Origin: Clostridium sp. AWRP
Lineage (GTDB): Bacteria > Bacillota > Clostridia > Clostridiales > Clostridiaceae
Length of the DNA: 64,000 nucleotides
Assembly: GCF_004006395.2 (NCBI RefSeq)
Contig: NZ_CP029758.2
Span: 310,001-374,000, forward strand
Direction: 5' to 3'
Shown here: positions 17,843 through 26,937 of the stretch, in pieces
Numbering within the stretch: position 1 is the first letter of the stretch
Layout: each line of letters starts with the position of its first letter
Translations under genes and position numbers: made by a program
The notes under the pieces: generated by a model
What the model was told of the DNA's origin: nothing
Databases searched by the model: none
The model's input: only the letters and a program-made list of their open reading frames with translations

Positions 17843-18103
17843 ATGAAAAACATTGGTGTGGAAAAAGGATTGTCCAGAATGGCAAATTATCTAAATTCTC
17901 AAGGATATTCAGTGCAAATTTTAGGAGAAGATCTTGAGAATAATGTTTCAAAGTGCAAAAATTTAGATGCAATTGTTACAGCAGGATATAATACAGATAT
18001 GATGGGCATTAGTGATACTTCTACAAAAGTTCCTGTTATTAATGCTGATGGTTTAACAGAAGAAGAAGTAAAGAATATGATTCAGCAGGAAACTACTAGA
18101 TAG
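17843..18103 (+). CDS. YkuS family protein (UPF0180)
   Basis: 86-aa protein with the family's conserved pattern: N-terminal KNIGVEKGLSRMANYLNSQG, central DAIVTAGYNTDMMGISDTST and C-terminal VPVINADGLTEEEVKNMI. Function unknown; Bacillus YkuS is uncharacterised. ATG 17843 follows CGAGGTGATAATAT. A terminator hairpin sits 60 bp downstream, so it is a single-gene unit amid decayed genes. Confidence 0.87.
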   Translation: MKNIGVEKGLSRMANYLNSQGYSVQILGEDLENNVSKCKNLDAIVTAGYNTDMMGISDTSTKVPVINADGLTEEEVKNMIQQETTR

Positions 18104-18162
18104 TAGATATCATCATTTTTGTTCGTATAATGTAGTATATGAGCAATTAACATAGAAATATA

Positions 18163-18204
18163 ATAGGATTAAGGAGTTGAAATACCTTAGTCCTATGTTT
18201 TATG
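18163..18204 (+). terminator. Terminator after ykuS-like gene
   Basis: ATAGGATTAAGG (18163-18174) pairs with CCTTAGTCCTAT (18185-18196) with one G-U pair, followed by GTTTTATG. Confidence 0.65.
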
Positions 18205-18228
18205 TGTGGATTGGCATTGTATGGTAGT

Positions 18229-18740
18229 CTATAGTTCAATTATCAATATAATTTGAGAAATATAAAGAACTATTCCAAAAATTAATGTTAATACTAGAGC
18301 AATAGGCAATATTTTTTTAACACATTTCCTTATTTTACAGAAATTTCTGCAGTTGTTGACTGAAGTTCCCCAAAATTATAGTCGAAGACATGTTACTGCT
18401 TGTCATAAAAGAACCTAAAAGTCCTATAAAAGGCCTATTAGAGAATAATATGGACCCCCAATTTTGGCAGTACCTAATGCAAGTACTGTTGTTTGTCATA
18501 TACCTTCTATAATTCTAGACATCATTATTAGTGACATAACAACTATGCTTGAAGGTAGTATCTTTTTTGCTTGAAGTTTTGTTTATTATTTGGGTGCTTG
18601 CAATCTCTCAATCACTTCTATAGTATTTGCTTCTACTTAATAGAAAGAAAACAATAAGCGCAAAATAACTAGGAATAAAGCAGGCAAGGGGCTGGTTTAT
18701 CTGACAAAATAGAAGTTGTTCACCATCTTTGATAATGCGT
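18229..18740 (-). pseudogene. L-lactate permease (LctP family) remnant
   Basis: Not an open frame, but the minus strand translates in pieces to the C-terminus of an LctP/LldP-type 14-TM permease. One frame from about 18537 gives MSLIMMSRIIEGI, an in-frame TGA, then GLFIGLLGSFMTSSNMSSTI, the family's conserved GxxxTGSNTSSN-like segment. A second frame gives KKILPIALVLTLIFGIVLYI, stopping at TAG 18229-18231. At least one frameshift and several stops are present. The N-terminal two thirds are gone. This fills much of the ~1-kb gap between the YkuS gene and the nitrilase. Confidence 0.6.
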
Positions 18741-18959
18741 AGAGAGAAAATACAATTGGTTTTCGCTTGATAATACAAAGTTTAATAAAATTCCTTTAAA
18801 ATCATATAAGTTATATCTTTTAGTTAATAAAAAGCATTATTTAAGCAAAAAAAGAAATATCATTTGAGAACTTAAAAAATGTCAATATGATTATTGAAAG
18901 TAAAAAATTCAAGTTGAATTTTATAATTAGAAATAAATGTGAGAAGCTTGAGCGTGAAT

Positions 18960-18999
18960 CAACAACTAATAGTTTATATATATAAACTATTAGTTGTTG
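18960..18999. repeat. 40-bp perfect palindrome upstream of the nitrilase
   Basis: CAACAACTAATAGTTTATAT at 18960-18979 is followed directly by its exact reverse complement to 18999, with no spacer. No T-run follows in either direction, so it does not look like a normal terminator. It sits 118 bp before the nitrilase start and may be an operator or a cruciform-forming site. Confidence 0.75.
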
Positions 19000-19117
19000 T
19001 TCAACAAAAAAAATAAGTGCTATAATTAAATTAATAAATAACTTGCATAAATTTTTACTGATTAATAAAAGTTGCATATAAAACATGAAAAAATATTAAA
19101 ATGAGGTGAGTATAATT

Positions 19118-20119
19118 ATGTCAAAACAATATCCAAAGTTTAAAGCAGCAGCAGTTCAGGCTGCACCAGTATACTTGAATTTAGATGCAACAGTTGAAAA
19201 GTCTTGTAAGTTAATTGATGAGGCAGCATCAAAGGGGGCAAAATTAGTAGCGTTTCCAGAAGCTTTCTTACCAGGATATCCTTGGTTTGCTTTTATTGGA
19301 CATCCAGAATACACAAGAAAATGGTATCACGAATTATATAAAAATGCTGTAGAAATCCCTAGTTTGGCAGTTCAAAAAATAAGTGAATCAGCAAAAAGAA
19401 ATAAAACTTACGTTTGTATTTCTTGTAGTGAAAAAGACGGAGGATCATTATATCTAGCACAATTATGGTTTAATCCAGAAGGAGACTTAATTGGAAAACA
19501 TAGAAAGATGAGAGCTTCTGTTGCTGAAAGACTCTGTTGGGGTGATGGAAATGGAAGCTTAATGCCTGTATTTGAAACTGAAATTGGAAATTTAGGTGGA
19601 TGTATGTGTTGGGAACATCAAGTACCATTAGACCTTCTTGCTATGAATTCTCAAAATGAACAAGTTCATGTAGCATCTTGGCCTGGATATTTTGATGATG
19701 AAATTTCAAGTAGATATTATGCAATTTCTACTCAAACTTTTGTATTAATGACTTCGTCAATTTACTCAGAAGAAATGAAAAATATGATTTGTGAAACGAA
19801 AGAGAAGAGAAATTACTTTGACACGTTTAAAAGTGGACATACTTGTATTTATGGACCAGATGGAGAACCAATTAGTGAAATGATTGAAGCAGAAACAGAA
19901 GGAATTGCATATGCGGATATAGATGTAGAAAAAACAATTGACTTTAAATATTATATTGATCCAGCTGGACACTACTCTAATCAAAGCCTTAGTATGAATT
20001 TTAATCAGAATCCTACTCCAGTTGTTAGAAAATTCGGAGAAATCAAAAATAAAGTTATAACATATGATGAAATTAATTTATCAATAGGTAACGAAGCTGG
20101 ACAGACAAAAATTCTTTAA
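19118..20119 (+). CDS. Nitrilase / cyanide hydratase-type carbon-nitrogen hydrolase
   Basis: 333-aa member of nitrilase branch 1, converting a nitrile to a carboxylic acid and ammonia. The Glu-Lys-Cys triad is visible: Glu48 in FPEAFLPGYPWF, Lys130 in GKHRKMR, Cys164 in CMCWEHQVPL; the CWEH motif is typical of true nitrilases rather than amidases. A GTG in frame at 19106 would add four residues, but ATG 19118 is better placed after GAGGTG (19104-19109). The substrate is unknown. Neighbours are decayed genes, so it was likely retained from, or arrived with, a mobile accessory block. Confidence 0.87.
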   Translation: MSKQYPKFKAAAVQAAPVYLNLDATVEKSCKLIDEAASKGAKLVAFPEAFLPGYPWFAFIGHPEYTRKWYHELYKNAVEIPSLAVQKISESAKRNKTYVCISCSEKDGGSLYLAQLWFNPEGDLIGKHRKMRASVAERLCWGDGNGSLMPVFETEIGNLGGCMCWEHQVPLDLLAMNSQNEQVHVASWPGYFDDEISSRYYAISTQTFVLMTSSIYSEEMKNMICETKEKRNYFDTFKSGHTCIYGPDGEPISEMIEAETEGIAYADIDVEKTIDFKYYIDPAGHYSNQSLSMNFNQNPTPVVRKFGEIKNKVITYDEINLSIGNEAGQTKIL

Positions 20120-20182
20120 AAACAAGAATAACCATTACACTAAAAATGTGAATATTACTTGATGAAGTTTTTATAACTTTTA

Positions 20183-20279
20183 AAGAAAGAAGCAGCAGGT
20201 CAGGTACATGATTATCAGTCTTGGTATCCAGATCGGATTTCCACCGATAAGTATGTACCCATCTGGACGCACATTTAAA
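20183..20279 (+). other. Possible C-terminal coding scrap
   Basis: A short open stretch ending at TAA 20277-20279 reads AGQVHDYQSWYPDRISTDKY, then VPIWTHI. It looks protein-like (rich in W, Y and P) but has no start or upstream frame. I do not recognise the parent gene. It also contains an inverted CCAGAT/ATCTGG pair (20228-20233 and 20261-20266). Confidence 0.25.
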
Positions 20280-20282
20280 ATA

Positions 20283-21995
20283 TTATATTTTAAATTTATT
20301 TACTTCATCAAGCATTTCTTTAGTCATATTACTAAGTGTTTGTGATGATGCTGCTATTTCTTCTGATGATACTGAAATCTCTTTTGAAGTTGCTGAAACT
20401 TCAAGTGAAACTGAGGATACATTTTCTACCCTATTTAAAATAGTATTTTTATCTTTATTTATGTCTTCAGAAGAATTCATAACTGTTTCAATTTTAGGAA
20501 TTACGTCATTTACTGCTTCTATAATGTTTTTAAATGATATTATCGAACTATCTATAGTTTTAACTTGATTTACTAATTCACTATCCATATTCACAGAGTC
20601 TTGAACTATAGTATCAGTATTTTTAGATATCTTACTAATTAATTTACTAATATTTTTTGATGATAATTGAGATTGTTCAGCAAGTTGTCTTATTTCATCT
20701 GCAACAACTGCAAATCATTTACCCGATTCTCCTGCCCTAGCTGCTTCAATAGCAGCATTTAATGCTAGTAAATTTGTTTGCTCTGCAATGTCATTTATTA
20801 TGTTGATAATTTTATTTATTTCATTTATATTATTTCCAAGTCCAACAATTTTACCATTAAAAATCTTAAATGAATTACTAACATTTGATACAGATTGATT
20901 TAGTTTATTCATTTCTGTACCACTTTCTTTTGCCATTAAACTAATTCCCCTAGACTTCGAATCTACAACCTGTATTTCATTAACCATTTTAGATAACTTA
21001 TCACTAAAGCTATTAAGAATATCTGTTATATTTATTAAGTCTTCAGATTGGGAACTTGTTCCTTTTGCAATTTCGTTTATAGCTTCTGAAACATTTTGTG
21101 ATGAACTAGATATTTCTTCTGCAGTGGAAGATAAGTTTTCTGACTGCATATTAATATTTAAAGAATTTTCTTTTATTCGGTTAATCATTCCTTTTAATGA
21201 TTCCTGCATCACTTTCATGGAATTTGTCATGGCTCCGACTTCATCTTTCATTTGCAAATATTTAGGTGAAACTTCCTAGCATAAATCTCCTTCTGCTAAT
21301 GAATTCAAATGTTTCGAAGCAGATTTTATTCCTTTAGAGATGCTATTAGCAATAATATAAACTATGGCAGCTCCAAGCAACATAAATAGTATGGAAAATC
21401 CTATAATGGGAATTCTTAGAGTATTTAATTCTGACAATATTTCGCCTTTTGACACGCAAACTCCAACAGACCATTCAGTTCCTTTGACTGGAGCATATCC
21501 TACATATTTATCTTCTCCATTATAAACATACTGATCCATTCCTGATTCTCCTGTTCCCATTTTCTTATGAATATTTGCTAAAGCTTGCAGTTTAGCATCT
21601 TTTTTTGCATCTTCAATGGGATTATCCATCTTTATGACTTTATTTTTATCAGGATTAGCAATGAGTGCTCCATCTTTTATTATCATAAATGCATAACCTG
21701 TTTTTCCAAACTTAGCCTCATTAGTTATGTCGCTTAAACGATTACCATCCCTTGTTTCAAGTAATACTCCTACAATTTCATTATTGTTTTTAATAGGAAC
21801 TGCATACATAACTACTACATCGCTTTTATTTTTGCTTATCAATGGATCTGATACATTACTTTTACCAGACAAGGCTTTTTGAATATATAATCTTTCTTTA
21901 AGATTTGCAGTTGTTCCATCTGTGTTCTGCAAATTCCCGTTTGTATCTACTATGCTCATTCTCATACCGCCTATTCTTTTTACCTTTCCTATAAG
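20283..21995 (-). pseudogene. Methyl-accepting chemotaxis protein with two in-frame stops
   Basis: One continuous reading frame encodes a receptor with a periplasmic Cache domain (KFGKTGYAFMIIKDGALIAN), a transmembrane segment (IIGFSILFMLLGAAIVYII), HAMP and the signalling hairpin (IAEQTNLLALNAAIEAARAG). TAG at 21273-21275 interrupts the HAMP start, after LAEGDLC, and TGA at 20712-20714 replaces the glycine of the invariant GESGKGFAVVADE. The N-terminal first membrane segment is also missing; the frame fades out about 100 bp before the IS630 end at 22117. No frameshift is needed to read through. Confidence 0.85.
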
Positions 21996-22116
21996 AATAG
22001 ACTTTTTATCATGTTTGTGCTTGGTTCCTTACAACAGTATTAACTGACAGGTTCTAAGGGTTAGGTTTTATCCTTCTCAACTATATTAGTTCCCCTGCAA
22101 ATTTTACCTAAGTATA

Positions 22117-23269
22117 TAGATATCCAAGTTGATAAATAAATATAGTATTGGAGTAAATAATATGGAAATGCATTTAGTAGAAGTTGAAACTCTACATGGA
22201 TATACAATAAATGAATTAAATGAAATAATTAACTCATCAACGAGCAAGTATACCAGAGCGCTTTTAAGCACTGTAATAATGAGATATAACGGAATTCATA
22301 CCAATGATATAATGAACACCCTTTGCAGAACACGTGCAGCTATAACTGCCTATATACACAAGTGGAACGAATATGGAATAGATTCAATTATAGATAATCG
22401 CGGCGGTTCTAAAAGCAGTTTTACTGATGAAATGCTTAAGGATTTAAAGAACGTAGTTCTAAGCAAGTCACCTGAAGCTTTTGGTTATACGCGGTCCAGC
22501 TGGACAACAGCTTTATTATCCCAATATATTGAAGATAAATATGGTAACTCCTATTCACAAAAGTGGATAAGACAACTACTAATAAGTCTTGGCTTTTCCT
22601 TTAAAAGAGGTCAATATAAACTAACCAAAGGAGATGCTGAGCTGCAAGCTATCTTTAAAAAAAATAGCTGATTTACTGCCTATCATTGAGAACACAGATG
22701 ACTCCGTCCTATATGTTGAAGATGAAACAAGAATAAGACTAGAGTCTGTTAACCGCAGGAGTTGGAGTCCTATAGGGCAATCCCCTATAATTGAAAGTAA
22801 TAACATACGAGCAGGTTTCAATATCATTGGTGCTACAGAGATATCTAAGAATTATAATACTCTAATCAATATATATCCAGCACAACACTCAATTACTTCT
22901 ATAGAAATGCTTGAGTTTTTAAAATAACTTGTTGGGCAAAGCAAAGGTAAAAGGATATTTTTAATATGGGACAATTACAGAATTCACAAAGCAAAGAATA
23001 TCGAAGAATTTGCAGAACTTCATAAAGAAAAACTATTTTTGATTAATCTTCCAACATATTCCCCTATGCTAAATTCACAAGAAAATGTGTGAAAATGGCT
23101 TAAGGATATATGCTTTCAGTGCAAAATTCGAGAGTCTATTAGTAAATTCAAAAAGTTTATCGAAAAACTTTTTCTCGATTGTAATTCAGATAAAGAGCAC
23201 TCTGTTATGAAGTCCCTTGTTAATGCCAAAAGTTACTATAAATAATTTAGCTTTCAACTTGGATATCTA
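22117..23269 (+). mobile_element. IS630-family insertion sequence, degenerate
   Basis: Ends are perfect inverted repeats: TAGATATCCAAGTTGA at 22117-22132 and its complement at 23254-23269. Both ends are flanked by TA (22115-22116, 23270-23271), the duplicated target of IS630/Tc1 elements. Length is about 1.15 kb. The single transposase gene inside is broken. The element separates the nearby chemoreceptor pseudogene from the IS4-like remnant. Confidence 0.88.
22129..23244 (+). pseudogene. IS630-family transposase, frameshifted
   Basis: Three pieces make one DDE transposase. The first frame (22129-22671) holds the helix-turn-helix part, with AFGYTRSSWTTALLSQYIE. The second (from 22634) holds the first catalytic aspartate in LYVEDETRIRLES, and the continuation after TAA 22925-22927 gives FLIWDNYRIHKA and LPTYSPMLNSQE with the other acidic residues. 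Frame changes by +1 at the eight-A run 22657-22664. A TGA (23090-23092) replaces a tryptophan after NSQENV. Some IS630 elements frameshift naturally at A-runs, but the two later stops make this copy inactive. Confidence 0.85.
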
Positions 23270-23307
23270 TAGCATCAATTTATCTTTAAAGCAATATCTT
23301 CTAAAAT

Positions 23308-23950
23308 TAGAGTTTCCCCAAAATTAAAATTCACGTCAAAGCTGTCCCATTAATTTCAATACTTGAGGCATAATTAGTTGTTGAGATGCTTTAATTTTAA
23401 AAACAGGTTGGAGAAAACTTTTAATTCCAGTAAGTGTTTTTTCCAATATTGTATAAATACCGCCAGCTAATGCATAATAATCAAAGTCGGGTATACCATA
23501 AATACGATTAGAAATATTTTCGATACATTTAATTAATGCACTCTGTGCTTTCCTTTCTGACATCATTGCAATAAATCCTATAATTAAAGTTAGAAATAAA
23601 TTCATAGTTCTTATGGAATTTAAGCTTCGTACTCTTATATTTTCAAAATCAAACTGCAAAATGTTTATAAAACGTTTTGTTATCATAACCTCTATCAAGT
23701 GCTTTAATGCCCTTATTGTCAAAACTTTCCCTAATAAAATTTAGTCCTTTTAAAGCTTCTTCATTCTCGCTTATAAAATTCTTCTCAATATTAGAATACA
23801 TTTTTGAGTACACAGATACCGGTATACTGTACTTACTTGTAAGTGCAGCAATCTCAAGACAATTTATAAATATGTGGACAATTTTCAAGTTTATTTTTAA
23901 CTTATCCACAAGTAGTATTTAGTCATTTCTGAAAAAATGGGGAAACTCTA
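23308..23950 (-). mobile_element. IS4-like element, internally deleted
   Basis: Inverted ends TAGAGTTTCCCCA (23308-23320) and TGGGGAAACTCTA (23938-23950) are flanked by an exact 11-bp direct repeat TCTTCTAAAAT (23297-23307 and 23951-23961). Duplications of 10-12 bp are typical of IS4/IS231 elements. At 643 bp it is less than half a full IS4 element. The minus strand carries two fragments of a DDE transposase in different frames. Confidence 0.75.
23336..23909 (-). pseudogene. IS4-like transposase fragments
   Basis: The 5' fragment (23909 to 23649) contains GIKALDRGYDNKTFYKHF, the region around the second catalytic aspartate. The 3' fragment, in another frame (to 23336), contains QFDFENIRVRSLNSIRTMNL, the conserved C-terminal segment. 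The middle of the protein, with the catalytic glutamate region, is missing between them, so it is a deletion derivative that cannot transpose by itself. Confidence 0.7.
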
Positions 23951-23970
23951 TCTTCTAAAATAGGAGGTGT

Positions 23971-24438
23971 CTACATGCTGGAAGGTTTACTAATATTATA
24001 ATTTGAAAAAGTTCCCCAGTTTTCTATTTTATTAAACTTGGGAATAGTTGACATAAAGTAAACTATTATTGGAGAATTATCTAATTCAGGATGAGCACCA
24101 AAAAATTCTTTATCCCCATATTTAATAGCTTCTAAGGCAAGAGGTAATTCACGTCTAAATATATAATTTCGCATAGTTATAACCTTTTGGCTAAATGCCC
24201 CACCTACATATAGATGTATATAAAAAGAGTAGCTCTTACTTTTTTTAATCCATTTACCAAGGACTTCATCTCTCGTATGATTAATTTTATCATAGGCATA
24301 GCTTATCCCAATAGTCAAAAAAAGCTCTGCAGTTATATCAGAATGGGTAAGGGTGTAGTGTCTGGGTACAATAGGATCCGTAGTAGTAACTCCTTTTCTA
24401 AATTCTACTGAAAGTTTTTTAGGATTTAATATACTCAT
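23971..24438 (-). CDS. Bacterial STAY-GREEN (SGR) homologue, Mg-dechelatase-like
   Basis: 155-aa protein that I recognise as the staygreen family, the enzymes that remove Mg from chlorophyll a in plants. Matching features: PRHYTLTHSDITAELFLTIG near residues 25-45, the KSYSFYIHLYVGG segment, RNYIFRRELPLALEAIKYGD, HPELDNSPIIVYF and NKIENWGTF near the C-terminus. ATG 24438 follows AAGAAGGAATT. Bacterial SGR homologues without photosynthesis are known from Firmicutes and Chloroflexi; some are reported to dechelate chlorophyll in vitro. A host with no visible chlorophyll pathway suggests another tetrapyrrole or metal substrate; this is inference. An IS4-like remnant abuts its 3' end. Confidence 0.85.
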   Translation of the reverse strand: MSILNPKKLSVEFRKGVTTTDPIVPRHYTLTHSDITAELFLTIGISYAYDKINHTRDEVLGKWIKKSKSYSFYIHLYVGGAFSQKVITMRNYIFRRELPLALEAIKYGDKEFFGAHPELDNSPIIVYFMSTIPKFNKIENWGTFSNYNISKPSSM

Positions 24439-24570
24439 ATAATTCCTTCTTAATATAATGATTCTTATAAAATAGTATATGATAGTTATAAATGTTATGT
24501 TAGTAATTTGGATTTTATTAGGTTTTGTTATAATATATAGTATATAAGGAAATGGAAGGAGAGATAATGT

Positions 24571-26283
24571 ATGGCTTTTTTTAAAAATATGCCAGTAAGG
24601 GTAAAATTAATTTTATGTTTTCTTATTACATCTATATTAATTTTTATTGTTGGAATTATAGGTATAAATTCATTGAGAATTGCGGATACAAATTCTCAGG
24701 AAATGTACAGTAATAGACTTCAGAGTGTGTACATGCTTACAGATATGAAACAAAATTTGACACAGGCTGAGTCTGATATATTACAGTTGGTGTATGTAAA
24801 TGATAATTCTAAAAAGGATGATCTAGAAAAAGATATTCAACAAAATAAAGCTGAAAGTGATAAATATATCTCTAGTTACGAAAAGTTATCCATGAATGAT
24901 GAAGAAAAGCAAATATGGCCTACATTTAAAAGTCAACTTAATCAATATAGAACGTTAAGAGAAAACGTTGTAAAATCTGTAGATACGGCAAATAATGATA
25001 AGATAGTAAGACAGTATGAAGAATTAATAGGTTATAAAACAGAAATGTTTAGTAACCTTGAAAAACTTATAAGTATAAATAATGGTATTGCTAAGGCATC
25101 TAATGTAGATGACCATTTAGTATATATAAATTCAAATAGAGCTATGATAATATTAATGATAATAGGATTACTAATTGCAATAGGCCTTGGATTATTTGTA
25201 TCAAGAGATATAAGCAAATCACTAATGGAAACATTAGATTTTGCAGAAAATTTATCAAAATTTGATTTAACCCATGAGTATCAAGTTACTAGAAAAGATG
25301 AATTTGGTAAAACCAGTGAAGCACTTATAAAAGCCCAGAAGAATATCAAAGAACTTATAAAGGTAATAATAGGTAATTCACAGGATATGAGTGCATCTAG
25401 TGAAGAACTTTCTTCTACATCAGAAGAATTGTCATCAAAAGTTCAAGAAATAGACAATGCAGTAACAAATATAACATCTCAAATTGAAGATGCAAGTGCA
25501 TCATCAGAACAAATATCTGCATCTATACAAGAAGTAGATTCAAGTATCAATGAGTTATCTGGCAAAGCAATAGAGGGAAGCGATAATGCAAACAATGCAA
25601 AAGAAAAGTCAACAAAAGGTAAAGAAGACGGAAAAGAGATTATGGAACAGGTACAAAATTTGTATGAGAAAAAGAGAAACAATATGCTGCAGGCAATTGA
25701 AGATGGAAAGGTTGTTAAGAATATAAGTGTTATGGCAGATACTATTTCAGGTATTGCAGAGCAGACAAATTTGCTTGCATTAAATGCATCTATAGAGGCA
25801 GCTAGGGCAGGAGAACAGGGAAAAGGCTTTGAGGTAGTTGCACAGGAGGTAGGAAAACTTGCAGAGGAATCTCAAAATGCTGTAGCAAGTATACAGGACA
25901 CTATTTTAAAAGTTCAGGATGCGTCTAAAAAGTTATCTGAAAATGGTAGTGATTTGTTAAAGTTTATAAATGAAGAGATATACGGAAAAATTGAACAGCT
26001 TAGAGGTATAATAGATTACTATAGTGAGGATTCAGATTTTGTAAGTAAGATGTCAGAAGAAATAGCATCTATGTCGGAAGAGCTTACTGCTACAGTTGCC
26101 CAAGTAAGCGATGCAATTCAAAATGTGGCATCAACTTCACAGAAATCGAGTGAAAATGCGCAAAATATAAAAATTGGTGTTAGTGAAACAACCAAGGCAA
26201 TAAATCAGGTAGCTTTGACTGCACAGAGTCAGGCTGAATTTTCACAAAAACTCAGCGAAATGGTACAAAAATTTAAGATTTAG
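24571..26283 (+). CDS. Methyl-accepting chemotaxis protein (4HB sensor)
   Basis: 570-aa chemoreceptor. TM1 is at residues about 10-32, followed by a four-helix-bundle ligand domain (about 35-190), TM2 (about 190-210, MIILMIIGLLIAIGLGLFV), HAMP, and the signalling domain with IAEQTNLLALNASIEAARAG at the hairpin tip. The segment after the tip reads GFEVVAQEVGKLAEES, where most receptors have GFAVVADEVRKLAE, so two conserved positions differ (A to E, R to G). The ligand is unknown. ATG 24571 follows GGAAGGAGAGAT. It resembles the receptor at 28238 in size and layout. Confidence 0.93.
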   Translation: MAFFKNMPVRVKLILCFLITSILIFIVGIIGINSLRIADTNSQEMYSNRLQSVYMLTDMKQNLTQAESDILQLVYVNDNSKKDDLEKDIQQNKAESDKYISSYEKLSMNDEEKQIWPTFKSQLNQYRTLRENVVKSVDTANNDKIVRQYEELIGYKTEMFSNLEKLISINNGIAKASNVDDHLVYINSNRAMIILMIIGLLIAIGLGLFVSRDISKSLMETLDFAENLSKFDLTHEYQVTRKDEFGKTSEALIKAQKNIKELIKVIIGNSQDMSASSEELSSTSEELSSKVQEIDNAVTNITSQIEDASASSEQISASIQEVDSSINELSGKAIEGSDNANNAKEKSTKGKEDGKEIMEQVQNLYEKKRNNMLQAIEDGKVVKNISVMADTISGIAEQTNLLALNASIEAARAGEQGKGFEVVAQEVGKLAEESQNAVASIQDTILKVQDASKKLSENGSDLLKFINEEIYGKIEQLRGIIDYYSEDSDFVSKMSEEIASMSEELTATVAQVSDAIQNVASTSQKSSENAQNIKIGVSETTKAINQVALTAQSQAEFSQKLSEMVQKFKI

Positions 26284-26393
26284 AAGAAGTTCATATCTAA
26301 AGTTTTTTTACGATAAATATGATATAATAGTGTTGTTTAGAAATTTTGCCATAAAGGTTCATCAATATTAATGTAAATTAGGAGATAAGTGAG

Positions 26394-26723
26394 TTGAAAA
26401 GAAATAAGATATTTATTAGTGGTTATGCAAAACTTCCAGGTGGAATAACTGCAACTGAAGTTTATACTGAGATTGCAATGACAGCTGTTTTAGATAGGGT
26501 TACGGGAGAAATATATGAAATAGAATGTACACTTGTAACTAATACAGCAAGAGGATATATAAAAAAATTGTTGGCTGGTAGAAACATAAATGATATAGAT
26601 GATATGGTAAAAGACATTGATGATAATTATTTTGGAATTGCTAAAAAAGCTATAATAGCATCGTTGACAAACTGTTATGAAAGATATATACTTGTTACCG
26701 AAAGCGGTAATGAAGACAAATAA
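26394..26723 (+). CDS. DUF3870 domain-containing protein
   Basis: 109-aa conserved protein of unknown function, recognised by KIFISGYAKLPGGITATEVY and DDNYFGIAKKAIIASLTNCYERYI. Start is TTG 26394, placed 9 nt after AGGAG (26380-26384); the nearby GTG at 26389 runs into a stop. Followed by a strong terminator, so probably its own unit. No function is claimed. Confidence 0.82.
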   Translation: MKRNKIFISGYAKLPGGITATEVYTEIAMTAVLDRVTGEIYEIECTLVTNTARGYIKKLLAGRNINDIDDMVKDIDDNYFGIAKKAIIASLTNCYERYILVTESGNEDK

Positions 26724-26793
26724 ATATGGATTTAATGAAATTGCCCTTTTGTTATGGTGTAAAGTTATCCCTTTGCATAAAAGTGACAGGAAC

Positions 26794-26834
26794 ACGGCAT
26801 TAATATATGTTAAAGTATATTAATGCCGTTTTTT
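26794..26834 (+). terminator. Terminator after the DUF3870 gene
   Basis: ACGGCATTAATATA (26794-26807) pairs perfectly with TATATTAATGCCGT (26816-26829) and is followed by TTTTTT. Confidence 0.88.
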
Positions 26835-26937
26835 GATGTTATTTTTTAATCAAAAGTATATAAGTTGAATAAAAGGAGGCATAAGTAAAATTTAAAAAGG
26901 TTTCAATTAACATATTCAAATAATGTTTTAGGAAAGG

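Noticed and set aside
17755..17937. 60-codon frame overlapping the YkuS gene start
   Set aside because: Overlaps a better gene in another frame, has no ribosome binding site and no recognisable features.
22657..22664. Programmed frameshift making an active IS630 transposase
   Set aside because: Even with a shift, stops at 22925 and 23090 remain, so the copy is dead.
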